This document shows positions 1 through 8,073 of a DNA stretch of 33,078 nucleotides, piece after piece. The notes under the pieces are model-generated. The model saw only the letters and a program-made list of their open reading frames with translations, did not search any database and had not been told where the DNA came from. The position numbers and the translations under genes were made by a program. This DNA is from an uncultured Cardiobacterium sp. (GTDB lineage: Bacteria; Pseudomonadota; Gammaproteobacteria; Cardiobacteriales; Cardiobacteriaceae). The stretch spans positions 1-33,078 of the forward strand of contig NZ_CALIZP010000007.1 of the NCBI RefSeq assembly GCF_938028825.1, written 5' to 3'. Positions within the stretch are counted from its first letter, which is position 1, and each line of letters begins with the position of its first letter.

Positions 1-858
1 CTGATGGTGATTTGGCCTTCGTGATTGGGCTGCGGTTGCGGTGGGATGTTTTCGATGTCCAGCGGCGCGCTGAGCGGGGTTTCATCGTGTCCGGCGTTGT
101 CCTTGTAGGTGGCGCGCACGGTGATTTTGTGCCCGGCATCGTTACGGGTGAGGGTGTAGCTGCTGTTGGTCTCGCCGCTGATGGGATTGCCGTCACGCAG
201 CCATTGATATTGCACACCGCTGGTCGGCACGCCGTCGCTGTCGCTGATGGCGGCAGTCAGTTCGCTGCCTACCTTCGCTTCACCGCTGATGGTGATTTGG
301 CCTTCGTGATTGGGCTGCGGTTGCGGTGGGATGTTTTCGACATCCAGCGGCGCGCTGAGCGGGGTTTCGTCGTGTCCGGCGTTGTCTTTGTACACCGCGC
401 GCACGGTGATTTTGTGGCCTGCGTCGTCTTGGGTGAGCTGATAGGTGTTGCCCGTTTGTCCGCTGATGGCGACGCCGTCGCGTAGCCATTGGTAGGTGAC
501 GCCGCCGGTCGGCACGCCGTCGCTGTCGCTGATGGCGGCGGTCAGTTCGCTGCCGACCTTCGCCTCGCCGCTGATGGTCACAGTGCCTGCGTGATTGGGC
601 TGCGGCGGGGTGGTGTCTTCACTGACGGCAGCGGTGGCGTCGCTGGTCGGGCTTTCGTTGTGGTTGGCGTTGTCGGTGTAGCGCGCCTGCACAGCGATGG
701 TTTTGCCTTTTTCGGCAGCGGTGAGGGTGTAGCTGCTGCCGGTGGCACCGTCGATGGCCTGGCCGTCGGCATACCACTGGTAACGGATGCCTGTCGCCGG
801 GATACCGTCAGCATCGGTAATGGCAGCGGTGAGGGTTTGCCCTACTTTGGCTTCGCCG
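1..858 (-). repeat. Tandem 285-288 bp repeats encoding Ig-like domains
   Basis: The same coding block recurs with unit boundaries near 285/286, 570/571 and 858/859, a period of 285 to 288 bases (95-96 residues). The two leftmost units are nearly identical at DNA level, while the unit nearest the linker is more diverged. Such arrays change copy number by recombination and are often collapsed in short-read assemblies. Confidence 0.85.
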
Positions 859-1427
859 CTGATGCTGATGGTGCCTGCGTGGTTGGTTTGCGGAGTCGGG
901 TTCGGATTCGGATTGGGTTGCGGGTTTGGATCGGGCTGTGGTTGCGGCGCAGGCTGCGAGGCATTGTTGTCGTTGCGGTGGTGTCTGTCGTGGTTGTGCT
1001 TGGCGAGGGCAATGCCGCCGCCGAGCAGGGCGAGACCGCCGAGGGCGGCGAGTCCGGCGTAGTCGGGGGTGTCGGCGGTAAAGGCCTGAGCGGCGGCGAC
1101 TTCCGTCGCCAGTTCGTGTTCGCTCAGGGTGGCAATGGGGTAGTTGTGCAGGCCGCCGTTCGCCTGCTGCCCGACCAGCGCGCCCTCTCCCCGGCTGAAG
1201 TAGTGGTCGATGATGAGGTCGCTGCCGTCGGCGAAGCTGATGTGAAGGTCATCACCCAGCCGCTCGGTGACAAGCTGCTCCGGCCCGATGCCGCTCGCTT
1301 CGTCCGTGAACCGGTAGTAGGCACCGCGCATGGCCTCAATGTGCTGCGCCGCGCCTGCGGTATCAAGCGGGTAGGTGGCAAGGGTATCGCCTGCGGAATT
1401 GTTCAGGGTAAGGGTGATGTGGGCCAT
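1..1427 (-). CDS. Large Ig-like repeat surface protein (adhesin), 5' part only
   Basis: The frame is open from an ATG at 1427 to the window edge, so at least 475 residues are encoded and the C-terminus is missing. GGGAG lies 6 bases upstream of the ATG. Residues 1-120 resemble the BapA/LapF-type prefix domain of type I-secreted adhesins. A Gly/Ala/Leu-rich hydrophobic stretch follows at about 123-142, then a His/Asn-rich patch and a Pro-Asn/Asp linker (about 159-180). From residue 183 there are Ig-like repeats, each opening with a motif like NHxGxxxISGEAKVG and containing YQW and KITVRAxYKDNA. Proteins with this plan are normally large biofilm or adhesion factors exported to the cell surface by a type I secretion system. 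The secretion signal and transporter would lie beyond the left edge. Family is inferred from architecture; the exact ligand is unknown. Confidence 0.85.
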   Translation of the reverse strand, partial: MAHITLTLNNSAGDTLATYPLDTAGAAQHIEAMRGAYYRFTDEASGIGPEQLVTERLGDDLHISFADGSDLIIDHYFSRGEGALVGQQANGGLHNYPIATLSEHELATEVAAAQAFTADTPDYAGLAALGGLALLGGGIALAKHNHDRHHRNDNNASQPAPQPQPDPNPQPNPNPNPTPQTNHAGTISISGEAKVGQTLTAAITDADGIPATGIRYQWYADGQAIDGATGSSYTLTAAEKGKTIAVQARYTDNANHNESPTSDATAAVSEDTTPPQPNHAGTVTISGEAKVGSELTAAISDSDGVPTGGVTYQWLRDGVAISGQTGNTYQLTQDDAGHKITVRAVYKDNAGHDETPLSAPLDVENIPPQPQPNHEGQITISGEAKVGSELTAAISDSDGVPTSGVQYQWLRDGNPISGETNSSYTLTRNDAGHKITVRATYKDNAGHDETPLSAPLDIENIPPQPQPNHEGQITI

Positions 1428-1709
1428 GTCGGGTCTCCCGGTTAAGATGCTGTTCCTCCGGTCTTTTCATGCCTTTGCATCGACCGGTAATGTGTCGGTA
1501 ATATTGTGCCACGAAACGGTATGTAACCGCGTGCCATACATCGTCAGTAGCAGCCACCGTGCCATCGCCGCGATTTTTGCGGTCGGTCCCCATACACGAC
1601 AAATTTTGCCATCACCTTCTTTTTCATGGTTGTGTGTCAGTTTTCCCTTCCAGTCTTCGGCTACTTTTGAATTTCAGTTCCTCTTTTTGCCGTATATAAA
1701 GATAGGCGG

Positions 1710-2480
1710 TTATGACGCCGTGCCTTCCAGACCGAGGTAGCGGATGATGGTTTGCCAATGGGCATCGGGGGCGGCGCGGATGTCGAGCATTTCGCCGCGC
1801 CACGGGTGGGGGAATTGCAGGCGGGCGGCGTGCAGCATCAGGCGCAGGCCGGGGCCCGTCGCTGCCGTGGTGTAGCGCGGGTCGCCGAGGCAGGCACCGA
1901 GGACGCGGTTCTGGCGGTTGTCGCCGTGGGCGGTATCGCCGAGGATGGGGTGGCGGATGTGTTTCAGGTGGCGGCGCAGTTGGTGTTTGCGGCCGTGCAG
2001 CGGGTTGAGCGCGGCCAGGCTGTAGCGCGAGGTGGGATGACGGCCATCGCTTGCCAGCGGGATTTCGCTGCGGCGCAGGCAGCGGTAGCGGGTCAGGGCT
2101 TCTTGTGGTGCTTTGTCGCGGCGGCGGTTGCGGTCGGCGATTTTGTCCGGCAGGTAGGCAAGCGGGTAGTCGATCCCGCCCGCATCCGCCAGCCAGCCGC
2201 GCACGACGGCGTGGTAGGTTTTGTGCAGGTGGTTGGCGGCGATAAGGCCGCCGATGCAGCGCGCGGTGTCGGGGTCGAGCGCAAAGAGCAGGACGCCGCC
2301 GGTCGGGCGGTCGAGGCGGTGGACGGGATAGGGTTTGCAGCCGGTTTGTTGTTGGAGTTGTGCGACGGCGCTGGTGGTGGCGTGGCAATCAAGCGGGCCG
2401 GGGTGGACGAGGAGGCCGGGCGGTTTGTTGACGGCCAGCAGGTGCTCGTCGCGGTAGAGGATGGGAAGCGGCAGGTGCAT
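1710..2480 (-). CDS. truC: tRNA pseudouridine(65) synthase TruC
   Basis: A 256-residue RluA-family pseudouridine synthase. The catalytic motif HRLDRPTGG is at 54-62 with the nucleophilic Asp57. The later stretch with SRYSLAAL, GRKHQLRRHLKHI and GDTAHGD is characteristic of TruC, which modifies U65 in the acceptor-T arm of some tRNAs, rather than of the rRNA enzymes RluC/RluD. E. coli TruC is about 260 residues, so the gene looks complete. No clear ribosome binding site precedes the ATG. The start codon lies only about 14 bases beyond the terminator hairpin of the upstream RRM gene, so its transcription must come from read-through or a very short leader. Confidence 0.88.
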   Translation of the reverse strand: MHLPLPILYRDEHLLAVNKPPGLLVHPGPLDCHATTSAVAQLQQQTGCKPYPVHRLDRPTGGVLLFALDPDTARCIGGLIAANHLHKTYHAVVRGWLADAGGIDYPLAYLPDKIADRNRRRDKAPQEALTRYRCLRRSEIPLASDGRHPTSRYSLAALNPLHGRKHQLRRHLKHIRHPILGDTAHGDNRQNRVLGACLGDPRYTTAATGPGLRLMLHAARLQFPHPWRGEMLDIRAAPDAHWQTIIRYLGLEGTAS

Positions 2481-2493
2481 GGGATTTCACAGG

Positions 2494-2518
2494 AAAAAGC
2501 CCGCTTGCGCGGGCTTTT
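2494..2518 (-). terminator. Rho-independent terminator of the RRM gene
   Basis: A perfect stem of ten bases (2495-2504 with 2509-2518) around a TTGC loop, with A/T runs on both sides, so it could work in both directions. It sits 18 bases after the stop of the RRM protein gene and just before the truC start codon. Confidence 0.85.
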
Positions 2519-2536
2519 GTGCGGGCAGCAGCGGTG

Positions 2537-2824
2537 TTACCAACTGTTGCCGCCGAAACGGTCGCGGCGCGGGCGCTCTTCACGCGGGCGCGCTTCGTTG
2601 ATTTTCAGCGGGCGTCCGCCGAGTTCTTTGCCGTTCAAGGCTTCGATGGCACGCAGACCTTCGCTGTTGTCGTGCATTTCGACGAAGCCGAAGCCTTTGC
2701 TGCGGCCGCTGTCGCGCTCGGTGATGATGCTGACTTTGCTGATGCTGCCATAAGGCGCGAAGAGGTCGCGCAGTTCTTGTTCGGTGGCCCGGTAGGAGAG
2801 GTTGCCGACGTAGATGTTGATCAT
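2537..2824 (-). CDS. Small RRM-type RNA-binding protein
   Basis: A 95-residue protein made of a single RNA recognition motif plus a short basic tail. RNP2 is IYVGNL at 4-9 and RNP1 is KGFGFVEM at 43-50, with the aromatic residues that stack on RNA bases present in both. The tail is rich in Arg/Glu/Pro and ends GGNSW, like the glycine/arginine tails of bacterial and cyanobacterial Rbp proteins. Family members bind single-stranded RNA and are often cold-induced. AAAAGGAA precedes the ATG. It is followed by its own terminator. The RNA target cannot be read from the sequence. Confidence 0.9.
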   Translation of the reverse strand: MINIYVGNLSYRATEQELRDLFAPYGSISKVSIITERDSGRSKGFGFVEMHDNSEGLRAIEALNGKELGGRPLKINEARPREERPRRDRFGGNSW

Positions 2825-2931
2825 AGGGTTGGGTTCCTTTTTTCATGCGTTATCAATGTGCAACTCCCGGAATCTAACGCATGATTTCGACAGTGTTTTG
2901 CCGGATGGCAAGATTTGGGTTTGTGGCAGCG

Positions 2932-4071
2932 TTATGGTGCGGCGGCCACGGCTTTTTCGATGCGTTCCAGCGCTTCTTCGAGCATGTCGCGCGGGCAGCC
3001 GATGTTCAGGCGGACGAAGCCGGGCGCGCCGAAGTCCGCGCCGTTGTTCATGCCGACGCCGTGTTCTTCGAAGTAGCGCTGCGGGTTGTCCACGCCGAGG
3101 CCGCGCGCGTCTATCCAGGCGAGGTAGGTGGCTTCGAGCGGGGTCATGTGCAGTTTGCCGGTGGCGTTGATGCGCGCTTCGGTGAGTTGGGCGTTGTCGC
3201 GCAGGTAGGCGATCATTTTCCGCCGCCATTTTTCGCCGTGTTCGAGGGCGGCGATGGTTGCGGTCATGCCGAGGACGTTGACGTCGCCGGTCATGCCCGC
3301 ACTGACGCGGCGGTATTCCTGGCGCAGGGCGGCATTCGGGATGATGGCGAAGGCGCAGGAGAGACCGGCGATGTTGTAGGTTTTGCTCATCGCCATCAGG
3401 GTGATGGTGCGGTCGCGCGCGTCGTCATCGAGGCTGGCGAAGGGGCGGTGGCGGGTGCCGTTCAGGATGAGGTCGCAGTGGATTTCGTCCGAGCAGACGA
3501 GCAGGTCGTATTTTTTGGCGATGTCGTGGTAGCGGGCGAGTTCGGCGTCCGAGTAGGTGCGGCCGATGGGGTTGTGCGGGTGGCAGAGCAGCAGCAGGCC
3601 GGTCGCTTCGTTGATGTTGGCTTCCAGCGCGGCGAAGTCCGGCACCCAGCGGTTGTTTTCGAGGGTGCAGGGCGAGCCGATGTTTTCGTAGCCGGGCAGC
3701 AGCGCCGAGGTTTTGCGCAGGTGCGGATAGACGGGTTCGACGGTGACGGCCTGTTTTTTGCCACGCAAATAAGCGATGGCGCGGCTGTAATTGAGGCCGG
3801 GGACGCAGCCGGTGAGCGGCAGGATCCAGTCGGGGTCGATGTGCCAGCCGTACTGGCTGCGGCAGTGGCGGATGACGCCGTCAATAAAGCGCGGTTGCAG
3901 GTAGCCGTAGCCGAAGACGCCGTGCTCAATGCGCGCTTGCAGGGCGTCGTTGATGGCGGGGGCGGTGAGGAACTCGGTGTCGGCGATCCACATCGGCAGG
4001 ATGTTGGTGCCGCTGTATTTGTGCCATTTTTCCGAGTCGCTGTGGGCGCGGGTGTCGCTACTTTGTAGCAT
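2932..4071 (-). CDS. MalY/PatB-type pyridoxal-phosphate C-S lyase
   Basis: A 379-residue fold-type I PLP enzyme of the MalY/PatB group (family length about 390). Visible motifs are LPMWIADTEF at 25-34, HPHNPIGR at 164-171, SDEIHCDL at 194-201 with the cofactor-contacting Asp195, and MSKTYNIAGL with the Schiff-base Lys230. Members cleave the C-S bond of cystathionine or cysteine conjugates, giving homocysteine or sulfide/thiol plus pyruvate and ammonia. Some also have aminotransferase or regulatory (MalY) roles. AAGGAA lies 8 bases before the ATG. It starts 39 bases after ubiB on the same strand and may be the last gene of that transcript. Exact substrate is not determined. Confidence 0.87.
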   Translation of the reverse strand: MLQSSDTRAHSDSEKWHKYSGTNILPMWIADTEFLTAPAINDALQARIEHGVFGYGYLQPRFIDGVIRHCRSQYGWHIDPDWILPLTGCVPGLNYSRAIAYLRGKKQAVTVEPVYPHLRKTSALLPGYENIGSPCTLENNRWVPDFAALEANINEATGLLLLCHPHNPIGRTYSDAELARYHDIAKKYDLLVCSDEIHCDLILNGTRHRPFASLDDDARDRTITLMAMSKTYNIAGLSCAFAIIPNAALRQEYRRVSAGMTGDVNVLGMTATIAALEHGEKWRRKMIAYLRDNAQLTEARINATGKLHMTPLEATYLAWIDARGLGVDNPQRYFEEHGVGMNNGADFGAPGFVRLNIGCPRDMLEEALERIEKAVAAAP

Positions 4072-4110
4072 GGGTCAATTCCTTGGGTTTTGGGGGGTAT
4101 CCGGTTGGCG

Positions 4111-5709
4111 CTAGTTTTTTTTCAGCCATTGCCACAGGCCGGTCGCGGCCATAAGGGTGAGAACGGTGTGCTGCCAGAAGCCTTCCGGACGTGCGGTGAG
4201 CCACAGGGTGACGGCGGCAATCAGCAGCAGGGTGGCGGCGATGAGGCGCGGGTTGTTGTCGCGGGTGGTGCGCGGGCTGGGCGGCTGGTCGAGTTGTTGT
4301 TGCAGGACACGGCTTGCGAGCAGCGGCAGTTGCGGCAGGGCTTTGGCGTATTCGTGGGCGTGGTAGCGCATTTGTTTGATAACGGCGCGCGGGCCAATCT
4401 GGGTTTTCATCCAGGCTTCGAGGACGGGTTTGGCGGTCGTCCACAGGTCGAGTTCGGGGTAGAGGCGGCGGCCCAGGCCTTCGACGTTGAAGAAGGTTTT
4501 TTGCAGGAGGACGAGCTGCGGCTGGATGTGCATGTTGAAGCGGCGCGCGGTCTGGAAGAGGCTGATGAGGAAGGTGCCGAAGGAGATTTCTTTGATGGGC
4601 TTGCCGAAAATGGGTTCGCTGACTTTGCGGATGGCAGCTTCGAAGTCGGTCACGCGGGTATCGCCCGGTACCCAGCCAGACTCGACGTGTAGCTCGGCGA
4701 CGCGGCGGTAGTCGCGGTTGAAGAAGGCGAGGAAGTTTTCGGCGAGGTAGTGCTGGTCTTCGGGGGTGAGCGAGCCCATGATGCCGAAGTCGATGGCGCA
4801 GTAGCGCGGCGTTTCGGGGTTACTGGTGTCCACGAAGATGTTGCCGGGGTGCATATCGGCGTGGAAAAAGCTGTCGCGGAAGACTTGGGTGAAGAAGATT
4901 TCCACGCCACGCTCGGCGAGGACTTTCATGTTGGTGTGGGCAGCGTGGATGGCATCCTGGTCGGCAATGTTGGTGGCGTAGATGCGTTCCATCGTCAGGA
5001 TGTTTTTGCGGCAGTAGCGCCAGTGGATTTCCGGGACGTAGAGCAGCGGCGAGTCGGTGAAGTTGGCGCGTAGCTGGCTGGCGTTCGCCGCTTCAAACAT
5101 GAGGTCGAGCTCGTTCGCCATGGTGTTTTCGAATTCGCGCACGACTTCGACCGGACGCAGGCGGCGGCCTTCGCCGGTGCAGCTGGCAAGCCGCGCCAGC
5201 TGGTACATGAGCGCAATGTCGGCGGCAACGGCTTTTTCCACGCCGGGGCGCAGCACTTTGATGATGACGTGTTCGCCGCTGTGCAGGGTGGCGGTGTGCA
5301 CTTGCGCGACGGAGGCGGAGGCAAGCGCGGTTTCGTCGAAGTCGGCGAAGTGGTTTTCCAGCGGCTCGCCGAGGGCGGTTTCGATGATGCGGCGGGCATC
5401 AAGGCCGGGGAAGGGCGGGACTTTGTCTTGCAATTTGCTCAGTTCTTCGAGGAGATCGGGGCTGAGCAGGTCGGGGCGGGTGGAGAGGGTCTGGCCGAGT
5501 TTGACGAAGATGGGGCCGAGGTCTTGCAGGGCGAGGCGCAGGCGTTTGCCGAGAGAGGCGTGTTCGGCGGCATCGCGGTAGTAGGCGGGATGCAGGCGGG
5601 CGGCAAGACGCAGCCAGCGGAAGATGCCTTCGTCCGGCAGGTATTCGTGTAGGCGGTAGCGGATGAGGACGCGGGCGATGTGGTAGCTGCGGCGGGCGGA
5701 TGCAAGCAT
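4111..5709 (-). CDS. ubiB: Ubiquinone biosynthesis kinase-like protein UbiB
   Basis: A 532-residue member of the UbiB/ADCK atypical kinase family (E. coli UbiB has 546). The family-specific KxGQ motif is KLGQ at 70-73, the Ala-rich nucleotide loop ASASVAQVH spans about 130-138, and Lys151 is the likely ATP-binding lysine. The catalytic region HADMHPGN is at 283-290, followed by IDFG at 306-309. Two hydrophobic segments close to the C-terminus match the membrane anchor of UbiB. It is an ATPase needed for coenzyme Q synthesis and probably helps present or extract hydrophobic intermediates at the inner membrane. Its ATG overlaps the ubiJ stop codon by one base (TGATG), so translation is probably coupled. 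Confidence 0.96.
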   Translation of the reverse strand: MLASARRSYHIARVLIRYRLHEYLPDEGIFRWLRLAARLHPAYYRDAAEHASLGKRLRLALQDLGPIFVKLGQTLSTRPDLLSPDLLEELSKLQDKVPPFPGLDARRIIETALGEPLENHFADFDETALASASVAQVHTATLHSGEHVIIKVLRPGVEKAVAADIALMYQLARLASCTGEGRRLRPVEVVREFENTMANELDLMFEAANASQLRANFTDSPLLYVPEIHWRYCRKNILTMERIYATNIADQDAIHAAHTNMKVLAERGVEIFFTQVFRDSFFHADMHPGNIFVDTSNPETPRYCAIDFGIMGSLTPEDQHYLAENFLAFFNRDYRRVAELHVESGWVPGDTRVTDFEAAIRKVSEPIFGKPIKEISFGTFLISLFQTARRFNMHIQPQLVLLQKTFFNVEGLGRRLYPELDLWTTAKPVLEAWMKTQIGPRAVIKQMRYHAHEYAKALPQLPLLASRVLQQQLDQPPSPRTTRDNNPRLIAATLLLIAAVTLWLTARPEGFWQHTVLTLMAATGLWQWLKKN

Positions 5710-6302
5710 CAGCGGGCTTCCTGGGCGAGGCGGGTTTCGAGGCGTTCGATGCGGCGGATGAGGGCGGCGAGGCGGCCGGCAAAGGCGGCGGCGTCCGTGC
5801 GGGTGGCGGCACCGTGTTTTTCGAGGTAGTCGCGCAGCCCGGCATCAAGGGCGGCTTTGGCACCCGTTCCCGCGCTTTGCAGGCGGCGCAGGGCTTCGGC
5901 AAGCAGACCGCCGAGGTCGTCACCGAAGCGGGCGCGCAGCACGGCGGCGTAGTCGGGGGCGAGTTCGCCCATCACGCGCTGGAATTGTTGCGCGGTGTGC
6001 AGGTCGCCTTCAATGTGCAGTTTGCCGCGCGGGGTGTCGCCGGACGGGTGTTTGAAGAGTTGCAGGTAGCCGGCGAGGTCGCCTTTGAGGCGGATGTCGC
6101 AGGGGGTGACGTGGTCGTCGCTGAGACGGACGGCGCCGTCTGTGATTTCGGCAATCCACGGGGTATCGCGCCAGGCAAGATCAATGCTGATGCGGCGGCC
6201 GTTGAGCGCCGCCAGTTTGTCACGCGCCGCCGGGTCGAGACGCAGCGCGCCGTTGATGAGTTGCTCAACCAGCAGGCGGGCGTCCAGGTATTGTTCAAGC
6301 AT
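5709..6302 (-). CDS. ubiJ: Ubiquinone biosynthesis accessory factor UbiJ (SCP2 domain)
   Basis: A 197-residue protein matching UbiJ in length (about 200) and layout: an N-terminal SCP2-like lipid-binding domain followed by a helical C-terminal part that ends in a charged coiled-coil-like helix. UbiJ forms the soluble Ubi complex with UbiK and binds the octaprenyl tail of ubiquinone intermediates so that the hydroxylases and methylases can reach the ring. It lies between ubiE (8-base overlap) and ubiB (1-base overlap), the usual gammaproteobacterial arrangement, and this context carries much of the assignment because SCP2 sequences are weakly conserved. Confidence 0.9.
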   Translation of the reverse strand: MLEQYLDARLLVEQLINGALRLDPAARDKLAALNGRRISIDLAWRDTPWIAEITDGAVRLSDDHVTPCDIRLKGDLAGYLQLFKHPSGDTPRGKLHIEGDLHTAQQFQRVMGELAPDYAAVLRARFGDDLGGLLAEALRRLQSAGTGAKAALDAGLRDYLEKHGAATRTDAAAFAGRLAALIRRIERLETRLAQEAR

Positions 6303-7065
6303 GGGGTTTTACGCCTTTGTGGATGGCGGCAATGCCGTTGCTGAGGTTCTGGTATTCGCAGTTTTCGAGGCCTGCCGCCGCAAACATCGCTTTCAGTTCT
6401 TCTTGCGGCGGGTGCATACGGATGGATTCGGCGAGGTATTGGTAGCTGTCGCGGTCACGCACGATGATTTCGCCCATTTTCGGCAGGAAGGTGAAGCTGT
6501 ACCAGTCGTAGAAGCGGCTGATGACGGGGTTTTTCGGCCGCGAGAATTCGAGGACGAGGACGCGGCCGCCGGGTTTGAGCACGCGCGTGATTTCGGCGAG
6601 GGCTTTGTCCTGATGGGTCACGTTGCGCAGGCCGAAGGACATGGTGATGAGGTCGAAGCTGTTGTCGGCGAAGGGCAGCGCTTCGACGTTGGCGAGGACG
6701 AATTCGAGGTTTTTCAGCCAGCCTTTGTTGGTCAGGCGTTCTTCGCCGATTTTCAGCATGGAGGCGTTGATGTCGGAGGACACCAGCCGCCCGTCGATGT
6801 CGCCGTCTTTGCCGCGCATCCGTTTCGCCAGACGCAGGGTGATGTCGCCGGTGCCGGCGGCGAGGTCAAGGACGTGTTCGCCCGGCTTGACCCCGGTCTG
6901 CCAGATGTACCAGTTCTTCCACATACGGTGGATGCCGGCGCTCATCACGTCGTTCATCAGGTCGTACTTGGTGGCGACGGAATCGAACACGTCGGCGACG
7001 CGGCCTTCTTTTTCCTCGCTGTTGATGGTTTCGTAGCCGAAGTGGGTTTGCTCTTTTTCTGTCAT
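6295..7065 (-). CDS. ubiE: Ubiquinone/menaquinone C-methyltransferase UbiE
   Basis: A 256-residue class I SAM methyltransferase. The SAM-binding loop is LDLAAGTGD at 66-74. The UbiE signatures Y-D-L-M-N-D near 34-39 and FGLRNV with LKPGGRVLVLEFS downstream are intact. It adds the C2 methyl group to the benzoquinol ring in ubiquinone synthesis, and the demethylmenaquinone methyl group where menaquinone is made. The length agrees with E. coli UbiE (251). It overlaps the DUF971 gene by four bases (ATGA) and ubiJ by eight, so the three genes are almost certainly one transcript. Confidence 0.97.
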   Translation of the reverse strand: MTEKEQTHFGYETINSEEKEGRVADVFDSVATKYDLMNDVMSAGIHRMWKNWYIWQTGVKPGEHVLDLAAGTGDITLRLAKRMRGKDGDIDGRLVSSDINASMLKIGEERLTNKGWLKNLEFVLANVEALPFADNSFDLITMSFGLRNVTHQDKALAEITRVLKPGGRVLVLEFSRPKNPVISRFYDWYSFTFLPKMGEIIVRDRDSYQYLAESIRMHPPQEELKAMFAAAGLENCEYQNLSNGIAAIHKGVKPHA

Positions 7066-7409
7066 CGTGTGTCTCGTGTTTTGCCTTGTGCCGCCAGCGC
7101 CTGTTCATAGCGCTGCCAATAATCGTCTGCATGGACCGCGAGGTCGTGCAAGGTGTCCCAGGTGTAGATGCCGCTGAAATGGCCGTCGCTGAAATAAAGA
7201 CGCACCGCGTAATTGCCGACCGGCTCGACGCGGCGGATCAATACATTGCGCCGCCCGGCAACGAGCGTCCACGTGCCGCCGTGCCCGCGTACCTCGGCGG
7301 AAGGCGAGCAGACGCGCAGATACTCGGCGGAAAGCGGATACGCCACACCGGCAAAGGAGACGGTCAGCGTTGCGCCGCCTTTGGCCAGTCGCAATTCATC
7401 GGGAACCAT
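7062..7409 (-). CDS. DUF971 protein (gamma-butyrobetaine hydroxylase N-terminal-like)
   Basis: About 115 residues from the favoured start, with the DUF971 pattern: PDELRL, then YPLSAEYLRVCSPSAEVRGHG, then VEPVGNYAVRLYFSDGHFSGIYTW. The domain resembles the zinc-binding N-terminal domain of gamma-butyrobetaine hydroxylase; the bacterial stand-alone form has been tied to iron-sulfur proteins but has no settled role. A DUF971 gene directly upstream of ubiE is also found in Pseudomonas. Starts at 7415 and 7436 are possible in the same frame; I chose 7409 because homologues begin just before the PDELRL-type segment. No good ribosome binding site is visible. It overlaps the end of the HAD gene, which suggests translational coupling. 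Confidence 0.85.
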   Translation of the reverse strand: MVPDELRLAKGGATLTVSFAGVAYPLSAEYLRVCSPSAEVRGHGGTWTLVAGRRNVLIRRVEPVGNYAVRLYFSDGHFSGIYTWDTLHDLAVHADDYWQRYEQALAAQGKTRDTR

Positions 7410-8073
7410 ATTCATCAAACAAACGCAGGGTTTCATCGTGGTGGCGGATGGTGCGCCAGGCGCACGCCGCCAAATCGGGGCTTATCATACCGTAACCCGG
7501 CAGAATCAGGGTAAGGCAACCCGCCGTGGTCGCGGCTTCCACGCCCGGCGGCGAGTCCTCCACCACCAGCAAATGCGCCGGGTCAACACCCAGTGCCGCC
7601 GCCGCGCGCAGATACGGCTCCGGATCGGGCTTCGGCTGCGCCACATCATCGTGGGTGATGACCTGTTCAAAACAGGCGAACAGCTCCGGGCGGGTGCTGC
7701 GGGCAAAATCGCGCTCGACATTGCGGCGGAAATCGCCCGTGACCAGCGCCAGGGGCACGCCGCGCGCGTGCAGGGCGGCAATCAGCGTATCCGCCCCCGG
7801 CATGAACGGCGCGCCCTCACCGGCAAAAATCTCGTCACGCAGCGCGAACCAGCGGCTGATGAAATCATCGAGCGACATCGCCTGCCCCAGCGCCGCGTTC
7901 AATACCTGCAAATACACCTGCGGCGGCTTGCCGACCAGCTCCTCAAACAGCTCCGGCCGCAGCGGCAGCCGCTCGCGCACAATCAGCTCGCGGAACGCGC
8001 GGTAAATCAGGCGCTCCGTATCAAAAACCACGCCGTCCTTGTCCAGCGCGACCGCCTGAATCTGCGGCTTCAT
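7396..8073 (-). CDS. HAD-family phosphatase (copy 1)
   Basis: A 225-residue haloacid dehalogenase-type hydrolase of the beta-phosphoglucomutase/phosphatase-like subgroup with a helical cap. Motif I is ALDKDGVVFDTE with nucleophile Asp11 and acid/base Asp13. Motif II is LVTGD, motif III the Lys of KPDPEPYL, and motif IV VEDS. I place the start at 8073 rather than 8088 because that ATG forms an ATGA overlap with the stop of the neighbouring paralogue. Such enzymes remove phosphate from small metabolites; the substrate cannot be told. Position at the head of a ubiquinone gene string is suggestive but not proof of a role there. Confidence 0.87.
   Translation of the reverse strand: MKPQIQAVALDKDGVVFDTERLIYRAFRELIVRERLPLRPELFEELVGKPPQVYLQVLNAALGQAMSLDDFISRWFALRDEIFAGEGAPFMPGADTLIAALHARGVPLALVTGDFRRNVERDFARSTRPELFACFEQVITHDDVAQPKPDPEPYLRAAAALGVDPAHLLVVEDSPPGVEAATTAGCLTLILPGYGMISPDLAACAWRTIRHHDETLRLFDEYGSR

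Noticed and set aside
1..858. Regular repeats considered as a CRISPR array
   Set aside because: The period is 285-288 bases, the repeats are coding Ig-like domains in one frame, and there are no short repeats with unique spacers.
1363..1602. A 79-codon minus-strand frame overlapping the adhesin start
   Set aside because: It overlaps the well-supported adhesin start in another frame, has no ribosome binding site and no recognisable composition.
1428..1709. The spacer upstream of the adhesin searched for promoter and terminator
   Set aside because: Several AT-rich patches and a weak CCGC/GCGG stem exist, but no -35/-10 pair or T-tailed hairpin was convincing enough to list.
2881..4068. A long plus-strand frame opposite the C-S lyase gene
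   Set aside because: Antisense shadow; the minus strand carries all PLP-enzyme motifs.
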